DNA from: Bacillus subtilis
GTDB lineage: Bacteria > Bacillota > Bacilli > Bacillales > Bacillaceae_C
Direction: 5' to 3'
Length of the DNA: 61,799 nt
NCBI RefSeq assembly: GCF_008764245.1
Contig: NZ_VTQV01000025.1
Coordinates: 1 to 61,799, forward strand
The first letter of the stretch is position 1. Every line of letters begins with the position of its first letter. The position numbers and the translations under genes were made by a program. The notes beneath the pieces were generated by a model that was not told the DNA's origin, did no database searches, and worked only from the letters and a program-made list of their open reading frames with translations. Positions 24,724 to 33,949 of this stretch are shown here, piece after piece.

Positions 24724-27276
24724 ATGGCAATAGCTTTCCAACAATATTCAGATTTGGATATTGAAAGATTGAATCAGGATATTCGACAGTTCGACCAGGT
24801 ATTTCCCATTACAGCAGACATGAAGATCACACATAAGGGAGTATCTCGCCTCGTTATGATTGATCGGTATGCTTTCAAGGATACAGAAAAATTAACATTG
24901 GCAGCCGGTGACTTTATTGTTTTAACAATTAAGGACGATCCGAAATTTCCGGCAAGAGGTTTAGGTTTTATCCAATCGATTGATTGGGAAGAGAATACTG
25001 CGCAAGTCCTTGTAGAAGAAGAATTTCGTAATTCTTTAGACGAAGCAGAAGAGAGAAAGACAGGAATTATTGTTCGTCCGCTTGATGTCATCGAAAAACC
25101 GTTAGAAGTTTTTTATGAACAAATTGCCAAAAGAAATGCTAACGGATTAGCTGCGGTAGAAAAGACAGCCGAAAAAAGACAGGAATGGTTTGAAAAGTTT
25201 TATCAAGAGCTTTCAAGCTTAAATTTTATCCCAGCAGGACGGGTGCTGTATGGAGCAGGTTCTGGAACAGATGTGACCTACTTTAATTGTTACGTAATGC
25301 CGTTTGTTCCAGATTCCAGAGAAGGTATTTCTGAGCACCGTAAGCAAGTAATGGAGATCATGAGTAGGGGTGGCGGAGTTGGTACGAATGGATCCACACT
25401 AAGACCGCGGAATACACTTGCTCGTGGCGTCAACGGGAAATCTTCCGGATCAGTTTCATGGCTCGATGACATTGCAAAGCTTACACATTTAGTTGAACAA
25501 GGTGGATCAAGACGTGGAGCTCAAATGATCATGTTGGCCGACTGGCACCCTGATATTATTGAATTTATCATTTCCAAAATGCAAAACCCAAGAATTTTAA
25601 GATTTTTGATTGAAAATACGGACGACCCTATCATTAAAAAACATGCGAAAGATAAATTGAAATTTACTCCTTTAACCCAAACAGAAGAAGCGATGTACCA
25701 AGGAATTCTAAACTATCGTAATATGCCTGGATACGGCGGCTTTGATGAGTCTATTTTTCGTGAAGCTGAGGAAAAGTTAAACGAAGGTGGCACTTATTCT
25801 GTGCATAACTCGGAGTTTTTAACAGGAGCTAATATTTCTGTTTGTTTAACGAAAGAATTTATGGATGCAGTTGATGCAGATGATGAATATGAGCTCCGTT
25901 TCCCAGATGTTGAAAATTACGATGAAGAAGCCATGAAGATTTATAATGAAGAGTGGCATAATGTTGGGGATGTACGTGAATGGGAAAAACTAGGTCATAA
26001 AGTACGTACATACCGAAAAATCAAAGCAAAAGAATTGTGGAATTTAATTAATATTTGTGCCACCTATTCAGCGGAACCGGGCATTTTCTTCATCGATAAT
26101 GCCAATGACATGACCAATGCGAAAGCATATGGACAAAAAGTTGTTGCTACAAATCCGTGTGGAGAACAACCGCTCGCACCATATTCTGTCTGCAATTTAG
26201 CTGCTGTCAATCTTGCGAATATGGCTGATAAAGAGAAGAAAACTGTTGATTTTGAAAAACTGAAACAAACGGTAAAAATCGGCGTGCGCATGCAAGATAA
26301 TGTGATTAATGCAACCCCATATTTCTTGGAAGACAATAAAACCCAAGCACTTGGCGAAAGACGTGTCGGTCTTGGAGTCATGGGACTTGCCGATCTCTTA
26401 ATCTATTGTGAAAAAGAATATGGATCAGCTGAAGGAAACAAATTAGTTGATCAAGTATTTGAAACGATTGCGACAGAAGCTTATCGAGAATCGATTGAAA
26501 TTGCCAAAGAAAAAGGAAGCTTCCCATTCTTACAAGGGGAGACAGAGGAAGAAGCGAATCAATTACGTCAAGCCTTTATTCAAACGGGTTATATGAAACG
26601 GATGCCAGAGGATATAAGGGAAGATATTTTAGAATACGGTATTCGTAACTCACACCTACTAACTGTTGCGCCTACCGGATCCACTGGAACCATGGTTGGC
26701 GTAAGTACAGGTTTAGAACCTTACTTCTCCTTTACCTATTACCGTAGTGGCCGTCTTGGTAAATTTATTGAGGTAAAAGCAGATATTGTGGAAGAATATT
26801 TGCAAGCCAATCCCGATACGGATCCCGACAATTTACCAGAATGGTTTGTCACATCGATGAGCCTAGCACCTGAAGCTCATGCAGATGTACAATGTGTCAT
26901 CCAACGCTGGATTGATAGCTCTATTTCTAAAACTGTGAATGCACCAAAAGGATATTCGGTTGAACAAGTACAAAAGGTGTATGAGCGACTCTATCGAGGG
27001 GGAGCCAAAGGTGGAACAGTCTATGTGGATGGAAGTCGTGATTCACAGGTTCTTACTTTGAAGGCAGAAGATAGTAAAGCAGAAACGACTGAACAACTAC
27101 AATTCAGCGAACCGGTTGTCCTGGTAGATACGATTCAAGACCTCCGCTCAACAAGTGTTACATTTGGATCTGAGGTTGGAGACACATGTCCCGTATGCCG
27201 GAAAGGAAATGTAAAGGATATTGGCGGCTGCAACACATGCGACAATTGTAATGCTCAATTAAAATGTGGCTTATAA
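24724..27276 (+). CDS. nrdJ: Ribonucleotide reductase, adenosylcobalamin-dependent (class II)
   Basis: 850 aa. It makes deoxyribonucleotides using a B12 radical cofactor and needs no oxygen or NrdB partner. Visible motifs are FNCYVM (first redox Cys), RGGGVGTNGSTLR, NPCGEQPLAPYSVCNLA with catalytic NPCGE, and APTGSTGTMVGVSTGLEP near the end. The C-terminus has a cysteine cluster (CPVCRKGNVKD, CNTCDNCNAQLKC) that carries the reducing cysteines or zinc. No ATP-cone is seen at the N-terminus. GAGAGGAGTTTG precedes the ATG. It sits where B. subtilis has lipM and mntR. Confidence 0.92.
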   Translation: MAIAFQQYSDLDIERLNQDIRQFDQVFPITADMKITHKGVSRLVMIDRYAFKDTEKLTLAAGDFIVLTIKDDPKFPARGLGFIQSIDWEENTAQVLVEEEFRNSLDEAEERKTGIIVRPLDVIEKPLEVFYEQIAKRNANGLAAVEKTAEKRQEWFEKFYQELSSLNFIPAGRVLYGAGSGTDVTYFNCYVMPFVPDSREGISEHRKQVMEIMSRGGGVGTNGSTLRPRNTLARGVNGKSSGSVSWLDDIAKLTHLVEQGGSRRGAQMIMLADWHPDIIEFIISKMQNPRILRFLIENTDDPIIKKHAKDKLKFTPLTQTEEAMYQGILNYRNMPGYGGFDESIFREAEEKLNEGGTYSVHNSEFLTGANISVCLTKEFMDAVDADDEYELRFPDVENYDEEAMKIYNEEWHNVGDVREWEKLGHKVRTYRKIKAKELWNLINICATYSAEPGIFFIDNANDMTNAKAYGQKVVATNPCGEQPLAPYSVCNLAAVNLANMADKEKKTVDFEKLKQTVKIGVRMQDNVINATPYFLEDNKTQALGERRVGLGVMGLADLLIYCEKEYGSAEGNKLVDQVFETIATEAYRESIEIAKEKGSFPFLQGETEEEANQLRQAFIQTGYMKRMPEDIREDILEYGIRNSHLLTVAPTGSTGTMVGVSTGLEPYFSFTYYRSGRLGKFIEVKADIVEEYLQANPDTDPDNLPEWFVTSMSLAPEAHADVQCVIQRWIDSSISKTVNAPKGYSVEQVQKVYERLYRGGAKGGTVYVDGSRDSQVLTLKAEDSKAETTEQLQFSEPVVLVDTIQDLRSTSVTFGSEVGDTCPVCRKGNVKDIGGCNTCDNCNAQLKCGL

Positions 27277-27295
27277 GATTACAGATGCTATATGT

Positions 27296-27333
27296 AAAAA
27301 AATCCCAAATCAATTTGCATTTGGGATTTTTTA
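27296..27333 (+). terminator. Terminator of nrdJ
   Basis: AAAAAATCCCAAAT pairs with ATTTGGGATTTTTT around CAATTTGC. Confidence 0.92.
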
Positions 27334-27498
27334 ATTGCTGAAGAAAGACCCTCATGTTGCATGAAATTAAAGGAAATTGTAAAAACGTCGATTAGGAGCA
27401 AGTCCATTATTCATGGATTAATTTCCTGCTTGTATTATGTTCTAAATCTCCTTTTGCCCCTTAAAATAGTAAAAAGACTGTCTGCGGGAGGGGTAAGA

Positions 27499-28383
27499 AT
27501 GGATGTGGATGGCGTCTTTTCAGGTGGTGGGATTAAGGGGTTTGCCCTGTTAGGTGCTTATGAAGTCTTAGAAGAAAAAGGCATCAGCTTCAATAGATTG
27601 GCGGGCACAAGTGCTGGGGCGATCATGGCAGCTTTTATAGCTGCTGGTTATACAAGCAAAGAAATTTTAAAAATTATGCATGAGACAAAGATCTCCGTTT
27701 TTTTAGATCAAAAAAAGACCTTCATTCCCTTTCCTATCTCGAAATGGCTATGCCTATATTGGAGGATGGGCCTGTACCAAGGGAAAGCATTGGAGGAATG
27801 GATTCGCGAAAAACTGGCGGATAAAGGGGTGTATACTTTTTCAGATTTACCTAAGGGGAAATTAAAACTGATTGCATCCGATTTATCAGCAGGAAAGCTA
27901 CTAGTGCTACCAGATGATTTAGAGGGATTGGGTATTCCAAAAGAAACATTTCCTATTGCCAGGGCTGTGAGAATGAGTTGTGGACTTCCCTTCTTCTTTG
28001 AACCTGTGAAATTACGTTCCTTGTCCGGGAAAAGTATCATTGTTGATGGAGGGGTATTAAGTAATTTTCCGATCTGGTTGTTTGATGAAGATAAAGGGAA
28101 GAAAAAGCGTCCCATCATTGGCATTAAATTAAGCTATAAAGCAGAAGAACAACCAAAAAGAGAAATAAAAAATGCTTTATCATTATTTGAGGCTTTATTT
28201 AGTACGATGAAAGATGTTCATGATGCGCGCTATATTTCAAGGAGACATGAGAAGAACATTATTTTTATTCCGTTAGAAGATGGATTAACGACAGAGTTTA
28301 CTCTATCTGGTCAAAAAAAAGACGCCCTAATTGAGACAGGGCGTATGAGAGCAAAAGAATTTCTAAAAAAATGGACTTATTAA
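27499..28383 (+). CDS. yqhO: Patatin-like phospholipase
   Basis: 294 aa from ATG 27499, which has GGGAGGGGTAAG upstream and begins MDVDGVFSGGGIKG like the family. The frame is open to 27361 but the earlier ATG lacks a ribosome binding site. The oxyanion loop is SGGGIKG, the nucleophile elbow is GTSAG (Ser about 42), and the dyad Asp is in VDGGVLSNFP. The likely role is a cytoplasmic acyl hydrolase acting on lipids. Confidence 0.9.
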   Translation: MDVDGVFSGGGIKGFALLGAYEVLEEKGISFNRLAGTSAGAIMAAFIAAGYTSKEILKIMHETKISVFLDQKKTFIPFPISKWLCLYWRMGLYQGKALEEWIREKLADKGVYTFSDLPKGKLKLIASDLSAGKLLVLPDDLEGLGIPKETFPIARAVRMSCGLPFFFEPVKLRSLSGKSIIVDGGVLSNFPIWLFDEDKGKKKRPIIGIKLSYKAEEQPKREIKNALSLFEALFSTMKDVHDARYISRRHEKNIIFIPLEDGLTTEFTLSGQKKDALIETGRMRAKEFLKKWTY

Positions 28384-28393
28384 ATACAGAGAG

Positions 28394-28744
28394 TCAAAAA
28401 ATAGCACGATCTTTTTTCTTATTCTTTTTCCCTTCGATTACTGTCAAATGGGCAGTTGATCGTTTGCGAAGCGGACGTTTAGCAGATGTATTCACATAAA
28501 CATTTTTTCGCGGTTGCTGGTAACGTTTCTTGGATAGCTTCGCTGCTTTTGCAAAGGATCTACTTTCCTTGTAGCCTTGTTTTCTTCCCATAAATAGTCG
28601 AATGACTAGCAAAATAATGCCTGCGATTAAAACCATAAAAAACAGCTGAAGGAACAGACTTGCCGGATTATAATATAACCAGGTACCTAACCCAATCAGC
28701 GCGGAAATAATAATTCCTCCAAACAAACAATTCCGTATGGTCAA
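28394..28744 (-). CDS. yqhP: YqhP-like membrane protein
   Basis: 116 aa from TTG 28744 (MTIRNCLFGGIIISALIG), chosen because GAGGAGGTGG stands upstream. Two membrane helices (about 8-25 and 31-48) are followed by a strongly basic tail (KKRYQQPRKN, KKNKKKDR) that could bind nucleic acid or anionic lipid. It is convergent with yqhO, matching B. subtilis order. The function is unknown. Confidence 0.75.
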   Translation of the reverse strand: MTIRNCLFGGIIISALIGLGTWLYYNPASLFLQLFFMVLIAGIILLVIRLFMGRKQGYKESRSFAKAAKLSKKRYQQPRKNVYVNTSAKRPLRKRSTAHLTVIEGKKNKKKDRAIF

Positions 28745-28957
28745 GAATGCCACCTCCTCGGGAGTATAGAAAAGTATTCCCAAAAAGAAAACCAAATATA
28801 CCATTATGAACCATTAATAGAATAAATGTAATTTCATTTTTCACCGAAACCTGTTACTTAAACAATCCTTTACCTATATCTTACTAAAAAAACAAAAAAT
28901 TCACCAGATATAATTTTAAAGGCTGGAAATGGGCAAGATATGGATGAGGTGAAAATC

Positions 28958-29446
28958 GTGGAAAATAAAGAATATAACAATCAATATACGATGTCATTGA
29001 CTCAATTATCGGTGTTTACAGGATTTGTTGCAGGCGCGGGAGGTGCTTTATTATGCTTTGCTGCCCATTACTTTAATCTTACCGAGATTAAGCCATCATT
29101 TATCTTAGTCATTTTTAAGGGGAGTTGGAAGGGCGGGTGGCTTGGTGTTGTGATATCTTGTTTGATTTATGGTTTTATTTCAATACTTGTTGCATTGATT
29201 TATTATACTTTGTTGAAAAAGAAAAAATCGATTATTTGGGGCGGGGTTTATGGAGCAATCCTTTTTTTTCTTATTTTTTTTGTGCTTTATCCAGTTATTC
29301 CAACCATTCAGTTCATTATGAAATATAATCTAATCACTATTTTAACAGAAGCCAGTTTTTTTATTTTGTATGGAATTTTTATTGGCTATTCGATTTCATA
29401 TGAGTACAATGAACAGCAGTATTGGCAGAATGCTGAATCACATTGA
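28958..29446 (+). CDS. yqhR: Conserved membrane protein YqhR
   Basis: 162 aa from GTG 28958, which has GAGGTGAAAATC upstream; the ATG at 28940 (168 aa) is also possible. Four membrane helices: about 20-40, 58-80, 92-112 and 120-142. Conserved features include FKGSWKGGWLG and SYEYNEQQYW. The function is unknown. It is followed by aroQ, as in B. subtilis. Confidence 0.82.
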   Translation: MENKEYNNQYTMSLTQLSVFTGFVAGAGGALLCFAAHYFNLTEIKPSFILVIFKGSWKGGWLGVVISCLIYGFISILVALIYYTLLKKKKSIIWGGVYGAILFFLIFFVLYPVIPTIQFIMKYNLITILTEASFFILYGIFIGYSISYEYNEQQYWQNAESH

Positions 29447-29531
29447 ACTTTATACACTCTAACTAGGTGCTAGTTGGCTTTTTATGGTAGAATGTTTTTG
29501 CAAAGGATTCTGGCTTTAGGGTGTGAGAAAA

Positions 29532-29975
29532 ATGAAAATACTTGTTTTAAATGGCCCAAATTTAAATATGTTGGGGAAAAGAGAACCCGGTATTTATGGG
29601 AAAGATTCATTAGAGCAATTGGAAAAAAACCTTCATCATCTGTGTCAGAAAGAGGAAGTGGAAGTCGATCTCTTCCAATCTAATTATGAGGGAGCACTTC
29701 TTGATGAATTGCATGAGGCAACGAAAAAAGGGTATGCGGGCATTATTATGAATCCAGGCGCCTTCACGCATTATAGTATTGCCTTAAGAGATGGAATTGC
29801 CGCCATTGATTTGCCTGTTATCGAAGTGCATATCTCGAACGTTTACGCTAGGGAGGAGTTTAGGAGTAAATCCGTAACGGCCCCTGTTTCAATCGGACAA
29901 ATTACAGGTTTTGGCCTATATGGTTATGAATTAGCTCTTCTCGCTTTAAAGCAATACATACAAGGGAGAGGATAA
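29532..29975 (+). CDS. aroQ: 3-dehydroquinate dehydratase, type II
   Basis: 147 aa from ATG 29532 (MKILVLNGPNLNMLGKREPG). It dehydrates 3-dehydroquinate in the shikimate pathway. Catalytic Tyr22 in GIYG, the lid arginine in GKREPG, His in IEVHISN and NPGAFTHYS are all present. The downstream gene starts 1 nt after its stop. Confidence 0.95.
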   Translation: MKILVLNGPNLNMLGKREPGIYGKDSLEQLEKNLHHLCQKEEVEVDLFQSNYEGALLDELHEATKKGYAGIIMNPGAFTHYSIALRDGIAAIDLPVIEVHISNVYAREEFRSKSVTAPVSIGQITGFGLYGYELALLALKQYIQGRG

Positions 29976-29976
29976 A

Positions 29977-31038
29977 ATGAGTAAGTTGGATAAAATCCGT
30001 TCATCTTTCCAATCATTGGGAATTGACGGAATGTTTGTAACAAGTCCATATAATGTGCGTTATATGACCAACTTCACGGGAACAGCCGGTTTGGCTTTAA
30101 TTTCACAGGACCGAGCTATATTTATTACTGATTTTCGGTATGCAGAACAGGCTCAAAATCAAGCGCAGGAATATGAAGTATCTATCCACTCTGGTCCGAT
30201 CATGGATGAGGTAGCGAAGAAGGTAAAAGAGTTAGGAATCATAAAATTAGGATTCGAACAAGATTATATGTCTTATTCTACTTGGACTAAATACAATCAA
30301 GCTGTCGCAGCAGAATTTGTCCCTGTTTCGAATTTGATGGAGGAAATGCGGTTAATAAAGACGAATGATGAAATCGCTAAGATTAAAGAAGCAGCTGATA
30401 TAGCAGATGCAGCCTTCAAACATATTCTTGATTTTATAGAACCTGGAAAAACTGAATTGGAAGTGTCGAATGAATTAGAGTTTTTTATGAGAAAATGTGG
30501 AGCCACCTCGTCATCCTTTGATATCATTGTTGCTTCCGGAAAAAGATCTTCCATGCCACATGGTGTTGCCAGTGATAAAGAGATTGAAGTGGGAGATTTC
30601 GTGACAATGGATTACGGTGCCCTTCATAAAGGGTATGTGTCCGATATTACCCGTACCATTGCAGTAGGAGAGCCATCTACTACTTTAAAAGAAATTTATG
30701 ATGTGACCCTTGAAGCGCAATTACGAGCAATGGAACAAATTAAACCGGGCATGACCGGGATCGAAGCGGATGCGATTGCTAGAGATTATATCACGGAAAA
30801 AGGGTATGGCGACTATTTTGGGCATTCTCTCGGTCATGGGATTGGATTAGAGGTTCATGAAGGACCCAGCCTTTCAAAACGCTCTAAAATCAAACTGCAA
30901 CCTGGTATGGTTGTGACCGTAGAGCCGGGGATCTATTTGCCAAATGTTGGTGGGGTGCGTATCGAGGATGATACACTCATCACCGATAAAGGAAATGAAA
31001 CACTGACTCATTCAACGAAAGATTTAATTATACTTTAA
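29977..31038 (+). CDS. papA: Xaa-Pro aminopeptidase / dipeptidase, M24B family
   Basis: 353 aa. The creatinase-like N-terminal domain (1-125) is followed by a pita-bread domain. Metal ligands are seen in DYGALHKGYVSDITRT (two Asp), GHGIGLEVHEGP (His), VEPGIY (Glu) and VRIEDD (Glu). It removes N-terminal residues before proline. The B. subtilis counterpart is yqhT. It is in an operon with aroQ and efp; EF-P also acts on proline-rich proteins, but the functional link is only suggestive. Confidence 0.93.
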   Translation: MSKLDKIRSSFQSLGIDGMFVTSPYNVRYMTNFTGTAGLALISQDRAIFITDFRYAEQAQNQAQEYEVSIHSGPIMDEVAKKVKELGIIKLGFEQDYMSYSTWTKYNQAVAAEFVPVSNLMEEMRLIKTNDEIAKIKEAADIADAAFKHILDFIEPGKTELEVSNELEFFMRKCGATSSSFDIIVASGKRSSMPHGVASDKEIEVGDFVTMDYGALHKGYVSDITRTIAVGEPSTTLKEIYDVTLEAQLRAMEQIKPGMTGIEADAIARDYITEKGYGDYFGHSLGHGIGLEVHEGPSLSKRSKIKLQPGMVVTVEPGIYLPNVGGVRIEDDTLITDKGNETLTHSTKDLIIL

Positions 31039-31059
31039 TGGGAACTTGGAGGAATAAAG

Positions 31060-31617
31060 ATGATCTCAGTAAATGATTTTCGTACAGGGCTTACAATTGA
31101 AACAGATGGAGGAATCTGGCGTGTGATTGACTTCCAACACGTAAAACCAGGCAAAGGAGCGGCCTTTGTAAGATCCAAGCTAAGGAATTTGCGAACTGGC
31201 GCGATCCAAGAAAAGACATTCCGTGCCGGTGAAAAGGTCGAAAGGGCACAAATTGATAATAAAACAATGCAATACCTTTATGCAAATGGTGATATGCATG
31301 TTTTTATGGATAATGAAACATATGAACAAATTGAATTACCAGAAGCACAAATTGAATATGAATTACAATTTTTGAAAGAAAATATGGAAGTTCATATTAT
31401 CATGTACCAAGGGGAGACTTTAGGTGTTGATTTACCGAATACCGTCGAACTTGAGGTAACTGAAACAGAACCAGGTATAAAAGGAGATACAGCCTCTGGT
31501 GGTTCGAAACCAGCGACATTAGAAACGGGGCTAACGGTACAAGTTCCTTTCTTTGTTAATTCAGGAGACCGTTTAGTTATTAATACAGCTGATGCAAGTT
31601 ATGTCTCACGAGCATAA
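31060..31617 (+). CDS. efp: Translation elongation factor P
   Basis: 185 aa with three beta-barrel domains. It relieves ribosome stalling at polyproline runs. Lys32 sits in [11 protein letters not shown] at the tip of domain I, the residue modified with 5-aminopentanol in B. subtilis. CTTGGAGGAATAAAG precedes the ATG. Confidence 0.97.
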   Translation: MISVNDFRTGLTIETDGGIWRVIDFQHVKPGKGAAFVRSKLRNLRTGAIQEKTFRAGEKVERAQIDNKTMQYLYANGDMHVFMDNETYEQIELPEAQIEYELQFLKENMEVHIIMYQGETLGVDLPNTVELEVTETEPGIKGDTASGGSKPATLETGLTVQVPFFVNSGDRLVINTADASYVSRA

Positions 31618-31680
31618 ACGAACTATTTTCGAGGGCGCCGAAAATACTTCTGATTGTTAAACAGAATAAACTGAGCAGTA

Positions 31681-31727
31681 AAAAACGACTCTGACATTCG
31701 AAATATGAATGTAGAGTCGTTTTTTTG
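31681..31727 (+). terminator. Terminator of the aroQ-papA-efp operon
   Basis: AAAAACGACTCTGACATTC pairs with GAATGTAGAGTCGTTTTTTT with one mismatch. The yqhV gene that follows efp in B. subtilis is absent. Confidence 0.92.
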
Positions 31728-31808
31728 CTTTTTTCTAATAGGTTATTTCATATTTAGAGACAAGCTGAATACATATTAGTTAGAGGATTGATAGAGGGGG
31801 AGGAACAT

Positions 31809-32738
31809 ATGAGAGCTGTGTTGCAAATGATGCCTCGCCGAATCAGTGATTTGATCACACAACTTCCTAGTCAAATATGGGATGAGATAGAAGAAATTAG
31901 ATTGCGGATTGGCAGACAAGTGGAAATAGCGGCAAAAGGGAAACCTCATTTTCTTTCCTATATATTTACAAAAGAAGATGCGGAGCAATTTATTGCCAAG
32001 CTAGCAAACCATTCATTTTATACGCTTGATGAAGAATTAAAAAAAGGGTATGTCACCATTGATGGCGGCCATCGAATTGGTTTGGCTGGGAAGGTCATTC
32101 TTGAAAACAGTCATGTGAAGGCGATCCGCCACCTAGCCTCATTTAATATTCGCATCGCAAGAGAAAAGATTGGAATTGCAGAGAAATATTTACCATTTTT
32201 GTATCAAGAAAACTGGAAAAACACCATGATTATTGGCGCACCGCAGACGGGAAAGACGACATTATTAAGGGATATAGCTCGCATGATCTCTACAGGTTCT
32301 TCTCACCTAAAGATTGCCTCTGCAAAAGTTGGCATCGTTGATGAACGATCAGAAATTGCTGGTTGTGTGCATGGGATTCCTCAACTTCAATTTGGTCAAA
32401 GGGTAGATGTGCTAGATGCATGTCCTAAAGCAGAGGGGATGATGATGCTCATACGTGCCATGAGTCCAAATGTATTAGTTGTCGACGAAATTGGTCGAGA
32501 GGAAGATCGATTAGCCATTATGGAAGCGGTCAATGCTGGGATCGCCTTAATGATGACAACACATGGAAATTCCTTTGAGGAAGTGAGGAAAAGACCATTG
32601 CTGCAAGAGATTATTGATTCGCAGGTATTTGAACGCTTTATCGAATTGTCTCGTATAAACGGCCCTGGAACGATTGCAGCCATTAAGGATACAAATGGAC
32701 AGCCAATTAAAAATAAAGAGTTGGTCCATCATGTTTAA
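31809..32738 (+). CDS. spoIIIAA: Stage III sporulation protein AA, secretion-type ATPase
   Basis: 309 aa from ATG 31809 with GAGGGGGAGG upstream. It is the mother-cell ATPase of the SpoIIIA-SpoIIQ channel that connects mother cell and forespore. Walker A is IIGAPQTGKTTLLRD and Walker B is VLVVDEIGREED. A sigma-E-like element (TCATATT at 31748, then ATACATATT about 16 bp later) lies upstream, though the match to consensus is loose. It overlaps spoIIIAB by 8 bp. Confidence 0.95.
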   Translation: MRAVLQMMPRRISDLITQLPSQIWDEIEEIRLRIGRQVEIAAKGKPHFLSYIFTKEDAEQFIAKLANHSFYTLDEELKKGYVTIDGGHRIGLAGKVILENSHVKAIRHLASFNIRIAREKIGIAEKYLPFLYQENWKNTMIIGAPQTGKTTLLRDIARMISTGSSHLKIASAKVGIVDERSEIAGCVHGIPQLQFGQRVDVLDACPKAEGMMMLIRAMSPNVLVVDEIGREEDRLAIMEAVNAGIALMMTTHGNSFEEVRKRPLLQEIIDSQVFERFIELSRINGPGTIAAIKDTNGQPIKNKELVHHV

Positions 32739-33246
32739 AATAATCGGCTCTCTCTTAATCCTAGGTGCCACAACATTTATCGGGTTTGAAATAGCAAGAA
32801 GGTTAAGTGAGAGGCCCAAACAATTACAATTGTTCGCAGCTTCCCTTGAGACGTTAGAGACTGAGATCATGTATGGTCATACACCACTGGGAGAGGCATG
32901 CATGAAAATATCAAACCAGTTACCAAATCCCGTTTCTGATCATTACGCAAAATTCGCCCACTTCCTTACGAAGGAGGAAATAACCGTATACCAAGCATGG
33001 GAGGCAGCATTAAAAGAAACATGGAAACAAACAGAATTAAAACAAAATGAATTTGAAATCCTTCAACAATTCGGTGCTAATCTTGGGAAGCATGATCGTG
33101 AATCTCAACAAAAACAGATTATCCTAACATTGAATCATTTGGGAAGAGAAGAGAAGGAAGCAAGGGAAAAACAAAAGATTTACGAAAAAATGGCAAGGAA
33201 TTTAGGGGTTTTGATTGGAATTCTGATCATTATTTTGCTGGTATAA
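32731..33246 (+). CDS. spoIIIAB: Stage III sporulation protein AB
   Basis: 171 aa from ATG 32731 (MFKIIGSLLILGATTFIG). It has membrane helices at both ends and a helical GspF-like domain between. It is thought to act as platform protein for the spoIIIA complex. The start is within the end of spoIIIAA. Confidence 0.93.
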   Translation: MFKIIGSLLILGATTFIGFEIARRLSERPKQLQLFAASLETLETEIMYGHTPLGEACMKISNQLPNPVSDHYAKFAHFLTKEEITVYQAWEAALKETWKQTELKQNEFEILQQFGANLGKHDRESQQKQIILTLNHLGREEKEAREKQKIYEKMARNLGVLIGILIIILLV

Positions 33247-33312
33247 AACGCCTACATGTTTTCAAACGTCACACGCGATTCCTACGCTTTAAATAAATAG
33301 GAGGTTGTAAGA

Positions 33313-33516
33313 ATGGGCATAGAGGTAGATGTCATCTTCAAAATTGCTGGAGTAGGCATCGTTGTTGCTTTTTTGCATACGATCCTTGACCAAGTGGGGA
33401 AAAAAGAATATGCCCAGTGGGTCACCCTTTTTGGTTTTATTTATATTTTATTTATGGTTGTCACAATCGTTGACGGGCTTTTTCAGAAAATCCGTTCCGT
33501 ATTTTTATTTCAGTGA
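33313..33516 (+). CDS. spoIIIAC: Stage III sporulation protein AC
   Basis: 67 aa with two membrane helices (IFKIAGVGIVVAFLHTILDQVGKKEY is typical; shown here in part as VDVIFKIAGVGIV and LDQVGKKEYAQW). AATAGGAGGTTGTAAG precedes the ATG. It is a channel subunit of the SpoIIIA complex. Confidence 0.95.
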   Translation: MGIEVDVIFKIAGVGIVVAFLHTILDQVGKKEYAQWVTLFGFIYILFMVVTIVDGLFQKIRSVFLFQ

Positions 33517-33537
33517 TAGGGGGAGTCCGTCATTGTT

Positions 33538-33921
33538 ATGTTGCAAATTGCGGGGATTGCCCTGATTACAACATTTCTTGTATTAGCGATCAAGGAGCAA
33601 AAGCCTGGTTTTGCTTTTTTACTTATATTATTTACAGGAACAGGAATATTTCTATTTCTCGTTGATCAAATTCAGAAAATTATTATGATGATCGATACGC
33701 TTGCAGCCAATGCCAATGTGAATTCTATGTATGTAAAAACAATTTTGAAAATAATTGGCATTGCGTATATCGCGGAATTCACCTCCCATATTAGCAAAGA
33801 TGCTGGTCTAGGTTCTCTTGCGGCAAAGGTAGAATTAGCTGGAAAAATATTAATATTAGCGATGGCAGTGCCAATTTTAACAGTTCTAATTGAAACAATC
33901 CTTGCTCTAATGCCTGCCTAA
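33538..33921 (+). CDS. spoIIIAD: Stage III sporulation protein AD
   Basis: 127 aa. Hydrophobic, with the conserved IKEQKPGFAF, NANVNSMYVKTILKIIGIAYIAEF and DAGLGSLAAKVELAGK patterns (given in pieces). The ATG is 12 nt from AGGGGGAG, rather far. The in-frame ATT at 33532 is 6 nt away and would add Met-Val, matching the IVQI-type N-terminus of B. subtilis SpoIIIAD better, so the true start is unsettled. Confidence 0.92.
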   Translation: MLQIAGIALITTFLVLAIKEQKPGFAFLLILFTGTGIFLFLVDQIQKIIMMIDTLAANANVNSMYVKTILKIIGIAYIAEFTSHISKDAGLGSLAAKVELAGKILILAMAVPILTVLIETILALMPA

Positions 33922-33949
33922 AATGCGTTGTGGAACGGAGTGGAAATAG

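Noticed and set aside
27361..27498. Longer N-terminus for the patatin protein
   Set aside because: The upstream ATG has no ribosome binding site and the extra 46 residues are unlike the family, whereas ATG 27499 has GGGAGGGG.
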